This document shows positions 52,310 to 62,557 of a DNA stretch of 64,000 nt, one piece after another. Positions within the stretch are counted from its first letter, which is position 1, and each line of letters starts with the position of its first letter. The position numbers and the translations under genes are program-made. Source of the DNA: Prochlorococcus sp. AG-442-N17 (GTDB lineage Bacteria; Cyanobacteriota; Cyanobacteriia; PCC-6307; Cyanobiaceae); assembly GCA_003212375.1 (NCBI GenBank), contig QCPY01000001.1:62001-126000 (forward strand), in the 5' to 3' direction. The notes below the pieces were generated by a model. It saw nothing but the letters and a program-made list of their open reading frames with translations. It was not told the DNA's origin and did not search any database.

Positions 52310-53947
52310 TTATAAAATAATTGGTTCTACTCCACTTACAACAGGAGCTACTTTTTTTAAGTTTAAACTATCATTATCTTCAATAAATTGATTAAGATTC
52401 CACTGATTTTTAAAGAGAATGACTGGCCTATCCCAACAATCCTTAACTACTTTACAGTTAAAGAGCCTTCCTAATTCATCAATAGCTTGCCATCCATCCG
52501 AAACCCATCTTGCTAATTGATATGGCATTGATTCAAGATTGGCATCTACTCCATATTCATTTTTTAATCTATGTATAACCACTTCCAACTGTAATTGTCC
52601 TACAGCTGCAAGAATAGGATCTCTTTTGCTCTCATCAAAATCATAGAGAATTTGTACAGCGCCCTCTTCACGAAGTTCGTTTACCCCTTTTCTAAAGTTT
52701 TTAAATGCTGAAGGATTTGGATTCCTTAGCCAACTAAATATTTCGGGACTAAAAGAAGGTATACCCTCATACTCAAGATGTGTTCCTGTATATAGGGTAT
52801 CTCCGATAGAAAACATCCCAGGATTATTTAGTCCAATCACATCCCCAGGATAGGCATCATCCACGACTTCTCTATCTTGACCGAATATTTTCTGAGGTCG
52901 TGATAATCTGATCGTTTTTCCGGTTCTAGAGTGTTTAACTGACATGTCCTTTTCAAATTTCCCACTGCAAACTCTTACAAAAGCAACCCTATCTCTATGT
53001 TTTGGATCCATATTTGCCTGTAACTTAAAAACAAAACCACTAAATTCCTTACTTGCAGGTTCAATATTTCCCTTATTACTATTTCTTGATGTTGGTTTTT
53101 GAGCCATGTTTAAAAAGCTATCTAAAAAAGGTCTTACCCCAAAATTGGTCATTGCCGAACCAAAGAAAACAGGGGTAAGTGAACCATTTATAATTTCTTC
53201 TTTTTCCAATTTTGAACCTGCCTCATCTAAGACCTCTAGCTCCTCTAAGGAGATATCGAGTAATTCTCTTTCAACATATTTTGAAAGTTCTTTATCATCT
53301 AAACTAATTCTTTTCTCATTTGACTGTTTACCCCTAATAGCCTTGTCAAACAAAATGACCTCTCTTTTAAACCTATCAATAACTCCTCTAAATTCCTCTC
53401 CGATACCAATAGGCCAATTGACAGGCAAAGTATTTAAACCAAGCTCGGATTCAATCTCATCAAGTAAAGAAAAGGGTTCTCTTCCTGGTCTATCCATTTT
53501 GTTAAAAAAAGTAAATATTGGTATTTGCCTCATTCTGCATACTTCAAATAATTTTCTTGTTTGAGGTTCTAATCCTTTAGCGGCATCTTCAAGCATAACT
53601 GCATTATCAGCCGCGGCTAAGGTTCTATAAGTATCTTCAGAAAAATCTTTATGGCCAGGAGTATCTAACAGATTTATTATTGATTTTTCATATTCAAATT
53701 GTAAAACAGTTGAAGTAATTGAAATACCTCTTTGTTTCTCAAGTTCCATCCAGTCAGAGGTAGCTTTCCTTTGATTACCTCTTGCTTTAACAGCCCCTGC
53801 TTGTTGTATTGCACCTCCATACAAAAGAAGTTTTTCAGTCAGAGTTGTTTTACCTGCATCAGGATGTGAAATAATCGCAAAATTTCTCCTTTTATTTACC
53901 GCATCAATAATATTTTTATTATCTAAATTTTTAATGCTTGAACTCAT
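52310..53947 (-). CDS. prfC: peptide chain release factor 3
   Basis: [44 protein letters not shown]. Confidence 0.96.
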   Translation of the reverse strand: MSSSIKNLDNKNIIDAVNKRRNFAIISHPDAGKTTLTEKLLLYGGAIQQAGAVKARGNQRKATSDWMELEKQRGISITSTVLQFEYEKSIINLLDTPGHKDFSEDTYRTLAAADNAVMLEDAAKGLEPQTRKLFEVCRMRQIPIFTFFNKMDRPGREPFSLLDEIESELGLNTLPVNWPIGIGEEFRGVIDRFKREVILFDKAIRGKQSNEKRISLDDKELSKYVERELLDISLEELEVLDEAGSKLEKEEIINGSLTPVFFGSAMTNFGVRPFLDSFLNMAQKPTSRNSNKGNIEPASKEFSGFVFKLQANMDPKHRDRVAFVRVCSGKFEKDMSVKHSRTGKTIRLSRPQKIFGQDREVVDDAYPGDVIGLNNPGMFSIGDTLYTGTHLEYEGIPSFSPEIFSWLRNPNPSAFKNFRKGVNELREEGAVQILYDFDESKRDPILAAVGQLQLEVVIHRLKNEYGVDANLESMPYQLARWVSDGWQAIDELGRLFNCKVVKDCWDRPVILFKNQWNLNQFIEDNDSLNLKKVAPVVSGVEPIIL

Positions 53948-53976
53948 TAAACTTTATTTTAACAAACCCATTAATC

Positions 53977-54672
53977 TTAAACTTTACCATAAATTACTAA
54001 ATACTGATCACCTTCCTCGAACACCTCTAAAGAAAATATTTTTTTTTCAAAAATAAAATTTCGCAACTCTTTTGAAGTATAAGAAGCTTTTAATGATGCG
54101 TAATAATCATCGGTCAATATATCATCATATTTATCTGCACATTTTTGTTTTAGCTCTAGGGCTATTTGTTCATTATCCGGTCTTTTTAAATCCTTATGAA
54201 AATTTATAGTCTGAGAAGTTGATAATCTCTTTATGCAATTAAAAAAATCATCAAGATAAGTAATGTGGTGAATTAAGCTGTTACTGACAAGTAAACTTAT
54301 ATTTTTTCCAGGAAAAAATTCACTTGCTTCAATTTTTTTTATATCGGCACAAATGTAACGTAAATTTTTAAACCGATTTCGATTTGTAGATTTATTTTTT
54401 TTTGACTCAGCTTTTCGAATCATCTCTTTGGAGCCATCAATCCCAACAACCCTAGCATTAGGCCATTTTATGGATAACTTTTCAGATATATTTCCTGGTC
54501 CACAACCCAAATCAACAATTAATTCTTGCTTATTCAAATCTATATTATTTTTAACAAGGTAATAATTTATTTGATTAATAAGATTATTTTCCCCCTCAGA
54601 AAAGTCAGCTTTAGCATAAGAAATAACCTGATCTTCTCCTTCCATTAATTCAGGTTCAACAGTTCTATCCAT
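53977..54672 (-). CDS. SAM-dependent class I methyltransferase
   Basis: LIVDLGCGPGNIS, VVGIDGSKEMI. Confidence 0.85.
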   Translation of the reverse strand: MDRTVEPELMEGEDQVISYAKADFSEGENNLINQINYYLVKNNIDLNKQELIVDLGCGPGNISEKLSIKWPNARVVGIDGSKEMIRKAESKKNKSTNRNRFKNLRYICADIKKIEASEFFPGKNISLLVSNSLIHHITYLDDFFNCIKRLSTSQTINFHKDLKRPDNEQIALELKQKCADKYDDILTDDYYASLKASYTSKELRNFIFEKKIFSLEVFEEGDQYLVIYGKV

Positions 54673-54806
54673 AAACTTCCGTAAACAAAAATTTCATAAT
54701 AAAGATATTTTTACACAAACCGTTAAATAGTGGTAAGAATAGTTGCAGACGCCATAGGTAGAGTTATTCTTCCTTTAAGGGTAAATTTACATAACTTTTT
54801 TTTATC

Positions 54807-57140
54807 GTGACAATTGCACCAAATAAAGCTTCCTCCGAGAACAATTCTAATAATCTTAAAAAAGATGATTTTCCAAAGACAGCTCCTGCAGCTTATCCTG
54901 TCTTCTTTAGGTCTTACAGCAGAAAGACAGCTTCTGGCAAAAGAGAGAATTGGAGTGAAGTTGGAGAAAGAAATTTATCTGGCCTAAAAGAATTAGGAAA
55001 ACTATCTGATCAAGAATTGAAATTAATGAGAGAAATGCAGAGCAATCAAAAGGCTCAGCCCTCGGGTAGATGGTTATGGATTGGGGGTACTCCATGGATT
55101 AATAAAAATCAGAATTTTTCAGGAGCCTATAATTGCACCTCGACAAATTTAATTGACTGGGAAGCTTTTGCTTTAATGATGGATTTAGCGATGATGGGCT
55201 GTGGAACAGGAGCAATAATAGAGCCTCATTTTATAAATAATCTGCCAACTATAAAAAATAAAATAAATATTAAATCAATTAGCGAAGTAGGTATAACTGA
55301 TAAAGAGCAAAGAAAAGAAGAATCTACTTTAAAGATTATTGGCAATGAAATTTTTATAAAAGTAGGAGATAGCAGAAGAGGCTGGGTAGATAGTTATAAA
55401 TATCTACTTGAAGCATCAAGTGATGAAAATCTTGAAAAAGAAATTAACGTCCACATTGACTTAGAAGATATTAGGCCAGCAGGGGAATCATTAAAAGGGT
55501 TTGGAGGGATGGCAAATCCTATTAAATTAAAAGATCTTTACTCTCGAGTTGCCTCTCTTTTAGGGAAAGCTATCGGTAGAAAGCTAAATACAGTAGAGTG
55601 TTGTTTACTAATTGATGAGGCAGCTGTAACAATTGTTGCAGGAAATATAAGAAGAAGTGCTGGGATGAGACAGTTTGCATCTGATGATAAAGAAGCCGCA
55701 TCCGCAAAAGAGAATTTATGGAGTCAAGACGAAAATGGTAATTGGAGAATTGATCCAGAAAAGGACGCTCTTAGAATGGCAAATCATACAAGGGTTTATC
55801 ATACAAAGCCCTCTTACCAAACAATTTTGGATGCTGTTAATAAGCAATTTCATTCAGGTGAAGGAGCAATACAATTTGCACCAGAAGCTATAGCAAGATC
55901 AAATGCAGATATTTTGAATGGAGAAGACCTCAAAAACGAATTTATAGAAATTTATTCAGAACAGGGGAAGGAAGAAGCAAAAAATTGGATTAATCTTAAT
56001 TATGGACCTTTTTCTGAAGAAGAATTAAATCATAGAATGAGTAGATATGGACTTAATCCATGCGGAGAAATTTTGGGGAACGATTTTCATTGCAATCTAG
56101 CCGAAGTTCACCTAAATCAGATTGACCCAGAAAACATTGAAGAACAAAAAAAGGCTTTTAAAGCTGCTGCTCTTTCAGTGGCATGTTTACTAAATCATGA
56201 ATTTGAAGTTGAGAGATATAGAAAAAGCAGGGAATATGACCCAATCGTGGGAGTAAGTTTTACTGGATTATTTGATTTTTGCGTTCATGCCTTTGGAACA
56301 CCATGGTTAGAGTGGTGGGAAGCAGGAAGACCTGATAACGAAGAAGGGAGAGAATTTAAAAAGCAAGAATCTAAATTCTTAGACTCCTGGAGAAAAACTG
56401 TGAAAGAAACTGTTTGGGAATACTGCGATAAGCATAATCTCAGAAGACCTAATAGATGTACAACAGTTCAACCTGCAGGTACCAAAAGTCTTCTAACAGG
56501 AGCTGCGCCTGGATGGCATCCACCCAAAGCACAAAGGTTTATAAGAAGAATAACTTTCAGGAAGAATGATCCTATTGCATTAGCTTGTATGGATTATGGT
56601 TATTCTGTAGTTCCATCCCAATCTGACAAAGATGAAAAAGGGTGCTTGCTTGATAATCCATTTGACCCAAGATGTACAGAATGGCTAGTTGAAATACCCA
56701 CAGAAGTGAGTTGGGCAAATATAGAGGGAGCAGATCAAATAGATATAAATAATTTTTCTGCTCTTGCACAATTCGATTTTTATATGCAAGTTCAAAAGTT
56801 TTATACAGAACATAATACTTCTGCAACCATTGAATTCAGAGAAAGTGAAATTAAAGATTTAGCAAAAGCTATTCATAGTGCAATAGAAAATAACGAAGGT
56901 TACATATCTGCCGCATTATTAGCGCGATTCAGCGCAAATGCCACATTCCCAAGATTACCTTTTGAACCTATAACAAAAGAGGAATATTTATCCTTACAGG
57001 CAAAAGTAATTGAAAGAAAAGTCAATGATGATTTCTTTGATGCACTCAATAAATATGATGTAGGAGAGCTATCTGAAGCAGGCCCAGCTGGATGTGATTC
57101 AGATAAGTGTCTCCTTCCGTTAGCTAAACCAGAAAATTAA
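54807..57140 (+). CDS. nrdJ: B12-dependent (class II) ribonucleoside-triphosphate reductase
   Basis: SGAYNCTSTNL, NPCGEILG, TTVQPAGTKSLLTGAAPGWHPP. Confidence 0.93.
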   Translation: MTIAPNKASSENNSNNLKKDDFPKTAPAAYPVFFRSYSRKTASGKRENWSEVGERNLSGLKELGKLSDQELKLMREMQSNQKAQPSGRWLWIGGTPWINKNQNFSGAYNCTSTNLIDWEAFALMMDLAMMGCGTGAIIEPHFINNLPTIKNKINIKSISEVGITDKEQRKEESTLKIIGNEIFIKVGDSRRGWVDSYKYLLEASSDENLEKEINVHIDLEDIRPAGESLKGFGGMANPIKLKDLYSRVASLLGKAIGRKLNTVECCLLIDEAAVTIVAGNIRRSAGMRQFASDDKEAASAKENLWSQDENGNWRIDPEKDALRMANHTRVYHTKPSYQTILDAVNKQFHSGEGAIQFAPEAIARSNADILNGEDLKNEFIEIYSEQGKEEAKNWINLNYGPFSEEELNHRMSRYGLNPCGEILGNDFHCNLAEVHLNQIDPENIEEQKKAFKAAALSVACLLNHEFEVERYRKSREYDPIVGVSFTGLFDFCVHAFGTPWLEWWEAGRPDNEEGREFKKQESKFLDSWRKTVKETVWEYCDKHNLRRPNRCTTVQPAGTKSLLTGAAPGWHPPKAQRFIRRITFRKNDPIALACMDYGYSVVPSQSDKDEKGCLLDNPFDPRCTEWLVEIPTEVSWANIEGADQIDINNFSALAQFDFYMQVQKFYTEHNTSATIEFRESEIKDLAKAIHSAIENNEGYISAALLARFSANATFPRLPFEPITKEEYLSLQAKVIERKVNDDFFDALNKYDVGELSEAGPAGCDSDKCLLPLAKPEN

Positions 57141-57219
57141 ATATTAAATACTTATAAATATAAGTAATATTTGTTTCTAAAAAATCAATTTATAGCTACA
57201 TCTTAAGTAAGTTCTTAAA

Positions 57220-57483
57220 TTGACTATGACATTAAGCCTAAATATAGGAAATTTATTTAATGATTCGGCAAGCCATGCTTTAGTTGACGAACTAAGGAAG
57301 AAAAATACTGAAAAAGAAATATTGGAATTCGAAGAAAAATTTAACTCTAAAAACGAAAAAAACTTACATTTTTACTTATGTAAGTTTCTGAAAAATAGGA
57401 GTATATCAAGAGCATTGGCTTCTAAATGGCTTTTTATAATAATCAATAATAAAGAATTAGAAATTCAAACTCTGAAAAATTAG
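57220..57483 (+). CDS. hypothetical small protein
   Basis: 87-aa ORF. Confidence 0.55.
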   Translation: MTMTLSLNIGNLFNDSASHALVDELRKKNTEKEILEFEEKFNSKNEKNLHFYLCKFLKNRSISRALASKWLFIIINNKELEIQTLKN

Positions 57484-57487
57484 AAAA

Positions 57488-57682
57488 TTAAGTTATGGCA
57501 GAAAGCCTCCAAAGAGCTATCCCAAAAATTGAAACGCCCATAATTAAAGTAAAAGCTAAAGCATTTACTACTTGAACCTTCTCGGTCATAACATTCGCAA
57601 ACGGTAGTAGCTGTGCAAACAAAGGCTTTTCTTCAACATTAATAGCTTTTTTACTAGGAGATTTTTTGTTTCTTGAGAACAT
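57488..57682 (-). CDS. small single-TM protein (possible Hli-related)
   Basis: 'KVQVVNALAFTLIMGVSIFGIALWRLS' TM helix. Confidence 0.55.
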   Translation of the reverse strand: MFSRNKKSPSKKAINVEEKPLFAQLLPFANVMTEKVQVVNALAFTLIMGVSIFGIALWRLSAIT

Positions 57683-57886
57683 AAAACAATTTTATAATCT
57701 TTAGAATTTTACATATAAAAAGTAAGTTTATTAAAAATAAAACGATTAATTGAACAAAATGTAACCTGCATTATTTTCAAGGATATCAACAAACTAATAA
57801 TAAAAACTTTTAAAACTCTAAATAATAATTAAAAAAATTAAATTTCAGTATAGACAAAAAAGTTTTGATGATGTTAGGATAATAAT

Positions 57887-57970
57887 GTAGCAACCGCTAC
57901 AAAACGTTCAACTTGCTTTAAGCAGGATGCAGATAGACTTAAGCCATGGAACGGGGACTTAAGCGTAATA
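57887..57970 (+). promoter_or_regulatory. candidate glutamine riboswitch, 'downstream-peptide' motif type
   Basis: Hairpin GTAGC-aacc-GCTAC, CGTTC (57905) complementary to GAACG (57949), internal hairpin GCTTTAAGC, directly 5' of a 33-aa peptide ORF. Confidence 0.6.
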
Positions 57971-57981
57971 GGAGCAAATTA

Positions 57982-58083
57982 ATGACTCTAATTTACAGAG
58001 GGCAAAAATATGTCCAAAATAAAGCAGCCGCTAAGAAACAGCACAATGAATTAACATACCGAGGAAAAACCTACACAAGTTAA
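57982..58083 (+). CDS. 33-aa DUF4278-like peptide
   Basis: MTLIYRGQKYVQNKAAAKKQHNELTYRGKTYTS; repeated L(I/T)YRG..Y unit. Confidence 0.75.
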   Translation: MTLIYRGQKYVQNKAAAKKQHNELTYRGKTYTS

Positions 58084-58091
58084 GCTCATTG

Positions 58092-58132
58092 CAACAATAA
58101 AAAGGCCGCTTTTAGCGGCCTTTTTATTGTTG
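58092..58132. terminator. bidirectional rho-independent terminator
   Basis: 19-bp perfect stem CAACAATAAAAAGGCCGCT-TTT-AGCGGCCTTTTTATTGTTG. Confidence 0.93.
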
Positions 58133-58153
58133 ATTATTAATCAAATCAAATTA

Positions 58154-58318
58154 CTATTCATCAAAAATTTTGCAGTAAGAATTTGTTGGATGCAAAATAC
58201 ATTCCTCATCCCAATATTCACCAAAACTACCCTTGGTTAATTGATAATTAGAATCATACATTTTCCATACATCATTTAAAGGTTTATTTAGGCATGTAAG
58301 AGGTTTCGTTAGTTTCAT
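58154..58318 (-). CDS. small protein (54 aa)
   Basis: MKLTKPLTCLNKPLNDVWKMYDSNYQLTKGSFGEYWDEECILHPTNSYCKIFDE. Confidence 0.55.
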   Translation of the reverse strand: MKLTKPLTCLNKPLNDVWKMYDSNYQLTKGSFGEYWDEECILHPTNSYCKIFDE

Positions 58319-58442
58319 AAAATTTCTTTGTTACTAATAATGCTTTAAAACAGTATTGAAAAAGAAGTCAAGTGCACAAATACTCAATACTTCTTTTAAG
58401 AATTGATATAAAGTGTTTAAATGTTAAATATCAAAAGAAAAC

Positions 58443-58607
58443 ATGAGTAATCAAAAACCTTTATTTAAATCTCCATATGACATAAGGGATGTTAGTGCTC
58501 TATTTGCAATAGTTGCTTTTGTTTTAATTATTGCCGCCATAGTTGGCAATAATTTATTCGGAATATTTCAGCAGAACGTGAATTTTGGGCAATTTATTTT
58601 GCCTTAA
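58443..58607 (+). CDS. small single-TM protein (54 aa)
   Basis: MSNQKPLFKSPYDIRDVSALFAIVAFVLIIAAIVGNNLFGIFQQNVNFGQFILP. Confidence 0.55.
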   Translation: MSNQKPLFKSPYDIRDVSALFAIVAFVLIIAAIVGNNLFGIFQQNVNFGQFILP

Positions 58608-58909
58608 ATACTCAGAAATTAAAATATAAAATTTAATAACCTTTCAACTATTGTAATCTTCTAGTAGTTCAAAGAAATAGTATTTAAAAAGCAAAACTAA
58701 TAAATACTATGAATTTATAAAAATTTTTAAAATAGAAAAATATATGATTGTATATTATTAAAGTTAGAGGCCTTAGTATAAAACCAAAGGACTGGACTTT
58801 ATCATTTGCCAAGTGGTTTAAGAGGAAAACTAGTCAAAACGTCATAAATTTTGTATTGCCCAAATATTTCATCGGACTTTACATATTTTTATATTTGCAA
58901 AAATTATTA

Positions 58910-59788
58910 TCAATAAAAGATATTTTTTTGTTTAAAATTTGAACAAATATCTTCTGATTCTTTTTTAAGATAGTTTTCTAAAAAAAGAGTTTTCCAAGCT
59001 ATTGGTTTAGATGGTTTAACGGCTTTAGGAATTATGATGCTTTTAGTATTTACCCAAATTTGATTCCCAAATAAATTCCTTTTAAGATAAAACCCATTAG
59101 CTAACATTAGATCTTTAATTTCACTTTTATTATGCGAAATTTCAACAATAATAATGTGGATAAAAATTTCCTCAAAATTAATTGATTTCAAAACATCTAA
59201 ATCTCCTCCTTCACAATCTATTGATAACAAATATATTTCTTTAACAGAATTTTCATTTATTACTTTAGAAAGTGGGAGAGCCAAAATTTCAATTTCTTTA
59301 CCAAAGTTTGAGGAGAATAACTTCTTATGATCTTTACTCATTTTCGAAAATATCCCACCAACTGCCCCACCGCATATGAATTTCACTAATTCTTCTTTAC
59401 GAGATATCGCATAATTTAGGCAAGTACTTTTTGGGCGATTCTTTAAAATTTTTTTGTAGTTGTTTGGCTCTGGTTCTATTAAGATTGTCTGAAGTTGAAG
59501 TTTATTTTCTAGCATAAGAGTATTTGAATATCTTCTTCCATCAAAAGCTCCTACCTCAATGAGATGCATATTTTTTAGAAATTTTTTTGGAGGACTTAAT
59601 TCATTAAAAAGGTAAACATCTTCAAGCTGTTGGCTATAAGAAATTAGGATTTGGAATCCTCTTAATCTGAAGTATGTTGTTAATATTAAACGTTTAATTC
59701 TCTGAAAAATAACTAATATTTTAAAAGGTATTTTATTTTTTAATTTTACTATAATCATAAATCCTTTTAATAAAATCAAACCTATCAC
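58910..59788 (-). CDS. FkbM-family methyltransferase-like protein
   Basis: 'LIEVGAFDGRRYSNTLMLENKLQLQTILIEPEPNNYKKI', 'YLLSIDCEGGDLDVLKSINF'. Confidence 0.82.
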   Translation of the reverse strand: MIGLILLKGFMIIVKLKNKIPFKILVIFQRIKRLILTTYFRLRGFQILISYSQQLEDVYLFNELSPPKKFLKNMHLIEVGAFDGRRYSNTLMLENKLQLQTILIEPEPNNYKKILKNRPKSTCLNYAISRKEELVKFICGGAVGGIFSKMSKDHKKLFSSNFGKEIEILALPLSKVINENSVKEIYLLSIDCEGGDLDVLKSINFEEIFIHIIIVEISHNKSEIKDLMLANGFYLKRNLFGNQIWVNTKSIIIPKAVKPSKPIAWKTLFLENYLKKESEDICSNFKQKNIFY

Positions 59789-60151
59789 AACTTTCTTTTT
59801 AGTTCAATAATTATTCAAAGCGTAAATAGATAAATTTCTAAATAACTGTTTTTCTTAATTGGATTGAATTCACTAATAATATAGAAACTTTGTAGAGATT
59901 GATTAATGCTCAAAATTTTAATTTTTATAGTAAACAAAATTATTCCAAAATTCAGAAAAAAAACAAAAATAATCTACTTCTTTTTTAATTTCTAGCGAAT
60001 TTTCTTTAAAATTCATAGCTTCTTAAAAAACTTTTAATTAATCTTCTAAATTTATAATTAATCTTTTACATTTAGATGTATAAAAGATTGATTAAAAAAC
60101 TAATCTAAAAAATGATGATTATCACTTTCAGTATTCTTAAAAGTTTAAATC

Positions 60152-61354
60152 ATGAATTCTAATAAAACTAATTTAAATACCAAGTGGATACTAAAATTAC
60201 TAGGAGTAAATTTTGCTATTTTTGGGATTTTGTTGTTTGGGATAGAAACAATTTCATTAATGGGAAGATATTTAATAAAAAAACCATTCGCAGGATATTT
60301 GTTGAATATTGGTTACCAAAAATATTTAGCAAGTCTTAAAAATCCCTGTAATAGATTTGTATCTCATCCTATTTTAGGTCATACGCATGAAATTAATGAT
60401 AAATGCAAAGTCAAAGATGGTGAAATAATTGGGCCATACATTCTCTATAATTACGGGAGAGATAATAAAGATACAATAATAACTCTTGGAGGTAGCACTA
60501 CAGATGGTTTTTTTAATGACATAAATAATGGGATAACATGGAGTACAGAATTATCAAAACTTTTATATAAAAACTCCTCAAAATATTCAGTTTTAAATGG
60601 AGGGGTAGGCTCCTATGGGAGTTCAGAAGAATTATTTAAGTTATTAATTGACATCCCAAGGATAAAAAGAGAGAAAAATATTAAATATGTTATTTCTCTT
60701 AATGGTATCAATGAATTACCTGGAGATTACTATTACTTCTCTTTTAAATTACCATTGTGGAATTATTTACACATAAAATTAGCTGATAGTAAAAAATATT
60801 TAGATCAATCTCCTCCTGTAACATTCCAATTTCTACCATCAACAAATACTTTAATTCAATATATTTCCCGTAATAAAATTAATGACAATCTTATCAAAAA
60901 ATCAGGGGAAAAATGGTTACATAATTTTGATCTTCCATTCGGTAATTTAATAGATACAAATCCTTTTGAAGAGGTTGCTAATCAATGGGAATATAATGTC
61001 AAAAATATGAATGCTATTACTACCTCAAATGGAGCAAAATATTTTGTATTTTTGCAGCCAACTATGGGTCTGTTACCTAATCAAATTCCAAAAGATATTA
61101 ATTCAAATGACTTTAAAATATATGGCAATAGAAGTGAATTGTATTACAAGAATATAAATAATTTATATAAAGAATTAAGACTTAAATGTAGTAAATTGGA
61201 TTTTTGTATTGATATCTCATCTAAAGTGACTCCTAAAGGAGATTTGTATAATGATCCTAGGCATCATAATGAAAAAGGTAACAAAAAGATCGCTAAAATA
61301 ATTTACATGAAAATTAAAAATGATATTCAATCATCAACGAAAAAAAATCATTGA
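60152..61354 (+). CDS. SGNH-hydrolase-like protein of surface-glycan island type
   Basis: TLGGSTTDG near the N-terminus, 'DPRHHNEKGNKKIAKII' C-terminal H-containing block, N-terminal TM. Confidence 0.6.
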   Translation: MNSNKTNLNTKWILKLLGVNFAIFGILLFGIETISLMGRYLIKKPFAGYLLNIGYQKYLASLKNPCNRFVSHPILGHTHEINDKCKVKDGEIIGPYILYNYGRDNKDTIITLGGSTTDGFFNDINNGITWSTELSKLLYKNSSKYSVLNGGVGSYGSSEELFKLLIDIPRIKREKNIKYVISLNGINELPGDYYYFSFKLPLWNYLHIKLADSKKYLDQSPPVTFQFLPSTNTLIQYISRNKINDNLIKKSGEKWLHNFDLPFGNLIDTNPFEEVANQWEYNVKNMNAITTSNGAKYFVFLQPTMGLLPNQIPKDINSNDFKIYGNRSELYYKNINNLYKELRLKCSKLDFCIDISSKVTPKGDLYNDPRHHNEKGNKKIAKIIYMKIKNDIQSSTKKNH

Positions 61355-61636
61355 TATATCATTCTTTAATTTTGATAATGCTGCTTCATTAATTCATAAT
61401 AATGAGATCCCTCCAGCATCAAAAGAAGATTGGTTCACTCGAAAGATGCATGATTAGGGATTTAGATTAGTAAAATTTTCTCTTTCCTTAAATCAAAAAC
61501 TATTGACATAGGAAATATTAAAGCTATTTTTTATTTCGAGAAACCTTTTTTAAATTTCTAGAGGCTTTTAGAGATATATCCTAATGTCGCTCCAAGAGGA
61601 GTAAAATCGTCTATTATTGCGATGTAAACTAACTAG
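61339..61636 (+). pseudogene. decayed carbamoyltransferase (NodU/CmcH family) N-terminal fragment
   Basis: FNFDNAASLIHNNEIPPASKEDWFTRKMHD* ... IKAIFYFEKPFLNF*RLLEIYPNVAPRGVKSSIIAM* resemble successive conserved blocks of carbamoyltransferases, with stops. Confidence 0.7.
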
Positions 61637-61765
61637 TATTCCGTCAAGCTAAATTAAATTAAATATTATTTCTTGTTTAAGCTATTGCTATTACTTGACT
61701 TAGTAGACTATGACTGACATTTTGTGCTATAATAATTTGGTTCAAATACAACTGAATAACCCTAT

Positions 61766-61852
61766 GGAGGGGTGGTCGAGTGGTTTAAGGCTCTAGTCTT
61801 GAAAACTAGCGTGTCTGCAAGGGCACCGTGGGTTCGAATCCCACCCCCTCCG
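61766..61852 (+). tRNA. tRNA-Ser (anticodon UGA)
   Basis: 87-nt type II tRNA; GGAGGGG/CCCCTCC acceptor stem, CTTGAAA anticodon loop, long variable arm, GGTTCGAATCC T-arm. Confidence 0.96.
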
Positions 61853-61855
61853 TTT

Positions 61856-61972
61856 TTAGAAAGCAGTCATATGTCGCCATAAGTCTTCATAAGCTTTCAA
61901 AATAATTGTAAGAGTAGATATAAAGCCAAAAATATAAAATTTAAGAATCTTAGCTATTTCATAATTCATCAT
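61856..61972 (-). CDS. putative micropeptide directly 3' of tRNA-Ser
   Basis: MMNYEIAKILKFYIFGFISTLTIILKAYEDLWRHMTAF, TM-like. Confidence 0.25.
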   Translation of the reverse strand: MMNYEIAKILKFYIFGFISTLTIILKAYEDLWRHMTAF

Positions 61973-61995
61973 CAGTATTCATACATCGTCAAAAT

Positions 61996-62042
61996 TTTGT
62001 TGGTGGATTTGTTGGTGGATTTTTAAATAATGTTGGTGGATT
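61996..62042. repeat. short-repeat array, three copies of GTTGGTGGATT
   Basis: Copies at 61999, 62011 and 62032; 23-nt block 61996-62018 recurs identically at 63978-64000. Confidence 0.85.
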
Positions 62043-62072
62043 GAAGTCAGAATTAATTATCGATATAAAATA

Positions 62073-62094
62073 AGGGGCAATTAGCTCCTTTTTT
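62073..62094 (+). terminator. putative terminator hairpin just upstream of the cassette ORF
   Basis: AGGGGC-aatta-GCTCCT-TTTTT immediately after a TAA closing the FVGG frame. Confidence 0.45.
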
Positions 62095-62095
62095 A

Positions 62096-62557
62096 ATGGA
62101 TAATCCAATAGATAATATTGGGAAAAATGAGAAATTACTTAGAGCCTCAAAAGATTTCCAGAAATTAGGTGAAGGAAAGAAAAGAAGGCGTTTATTAAAA
62201 GAAGCACAAAGAAAAGATGGTACTTACATAGCTGTTAAGACCCCAAAACAAATTGAAGAAGAAAGAATTAGAGAAGAAGAAATAAGAGAAAAATTGATAG
62301 AACTAGAAAACGTTTCACATTTTGAAAGACCTGAAGGAATGTCTGACGAAGAATACACTAGAAAAATAGTAGAAATGGAAGCTGAAATATGTGGAATTGC
62401 TCCTGCAAGTCCTAGGATAAATGGACCAATTACAGGACAAATTAGTCGTGATTTTTATAGCGGTAGTAATACTCCCCAAATTAAAACAGGTCCAAGAGGT
62501 GGGAAATATACATTAGGTAGAACTAAAAATGGAAGACCTTATAGGAGATATTTTTAA
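62096..62557 (+). CDS. cassette protein 1: charged helical protein with C-terminal basic adaptor-like module
   Basis: 153 aa ending GPRGGKYTLGRTKNGRPYRRYF. Confidence 0.75.
   Translation: MDNPIDNIGKNEKLLRASKDFQKLGEGKKRRRLLKEAQRKDGTYIAVKTPKQIEEERIREEEIREKLIELENVSHFERPEGMSDEEYTRKIVEMEAEICGIAPASPRINGPITGQISRDFYSGSNTPQIKTGPRGGKYTLGRTKNGRPYRRYF

Noticed and set aside
53106-53564. 152-aa ORF opposite prfC
   Set aside because: Antisense shadow; Ser/Leu-rich with no recognisable domain.
54700-54806. Possible cobalamin riboswitch upstream of the B12-dependent nrdJ
   Set aside because: Short leader without a recognisable B12 box; nothing beyond expectation from the gene function.
58748-58942. 64-aa plus-strand ORF
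   Set aside because: Overlaps the 3' end of the FkbM-like gene and has no recognisable features; could not be supported.
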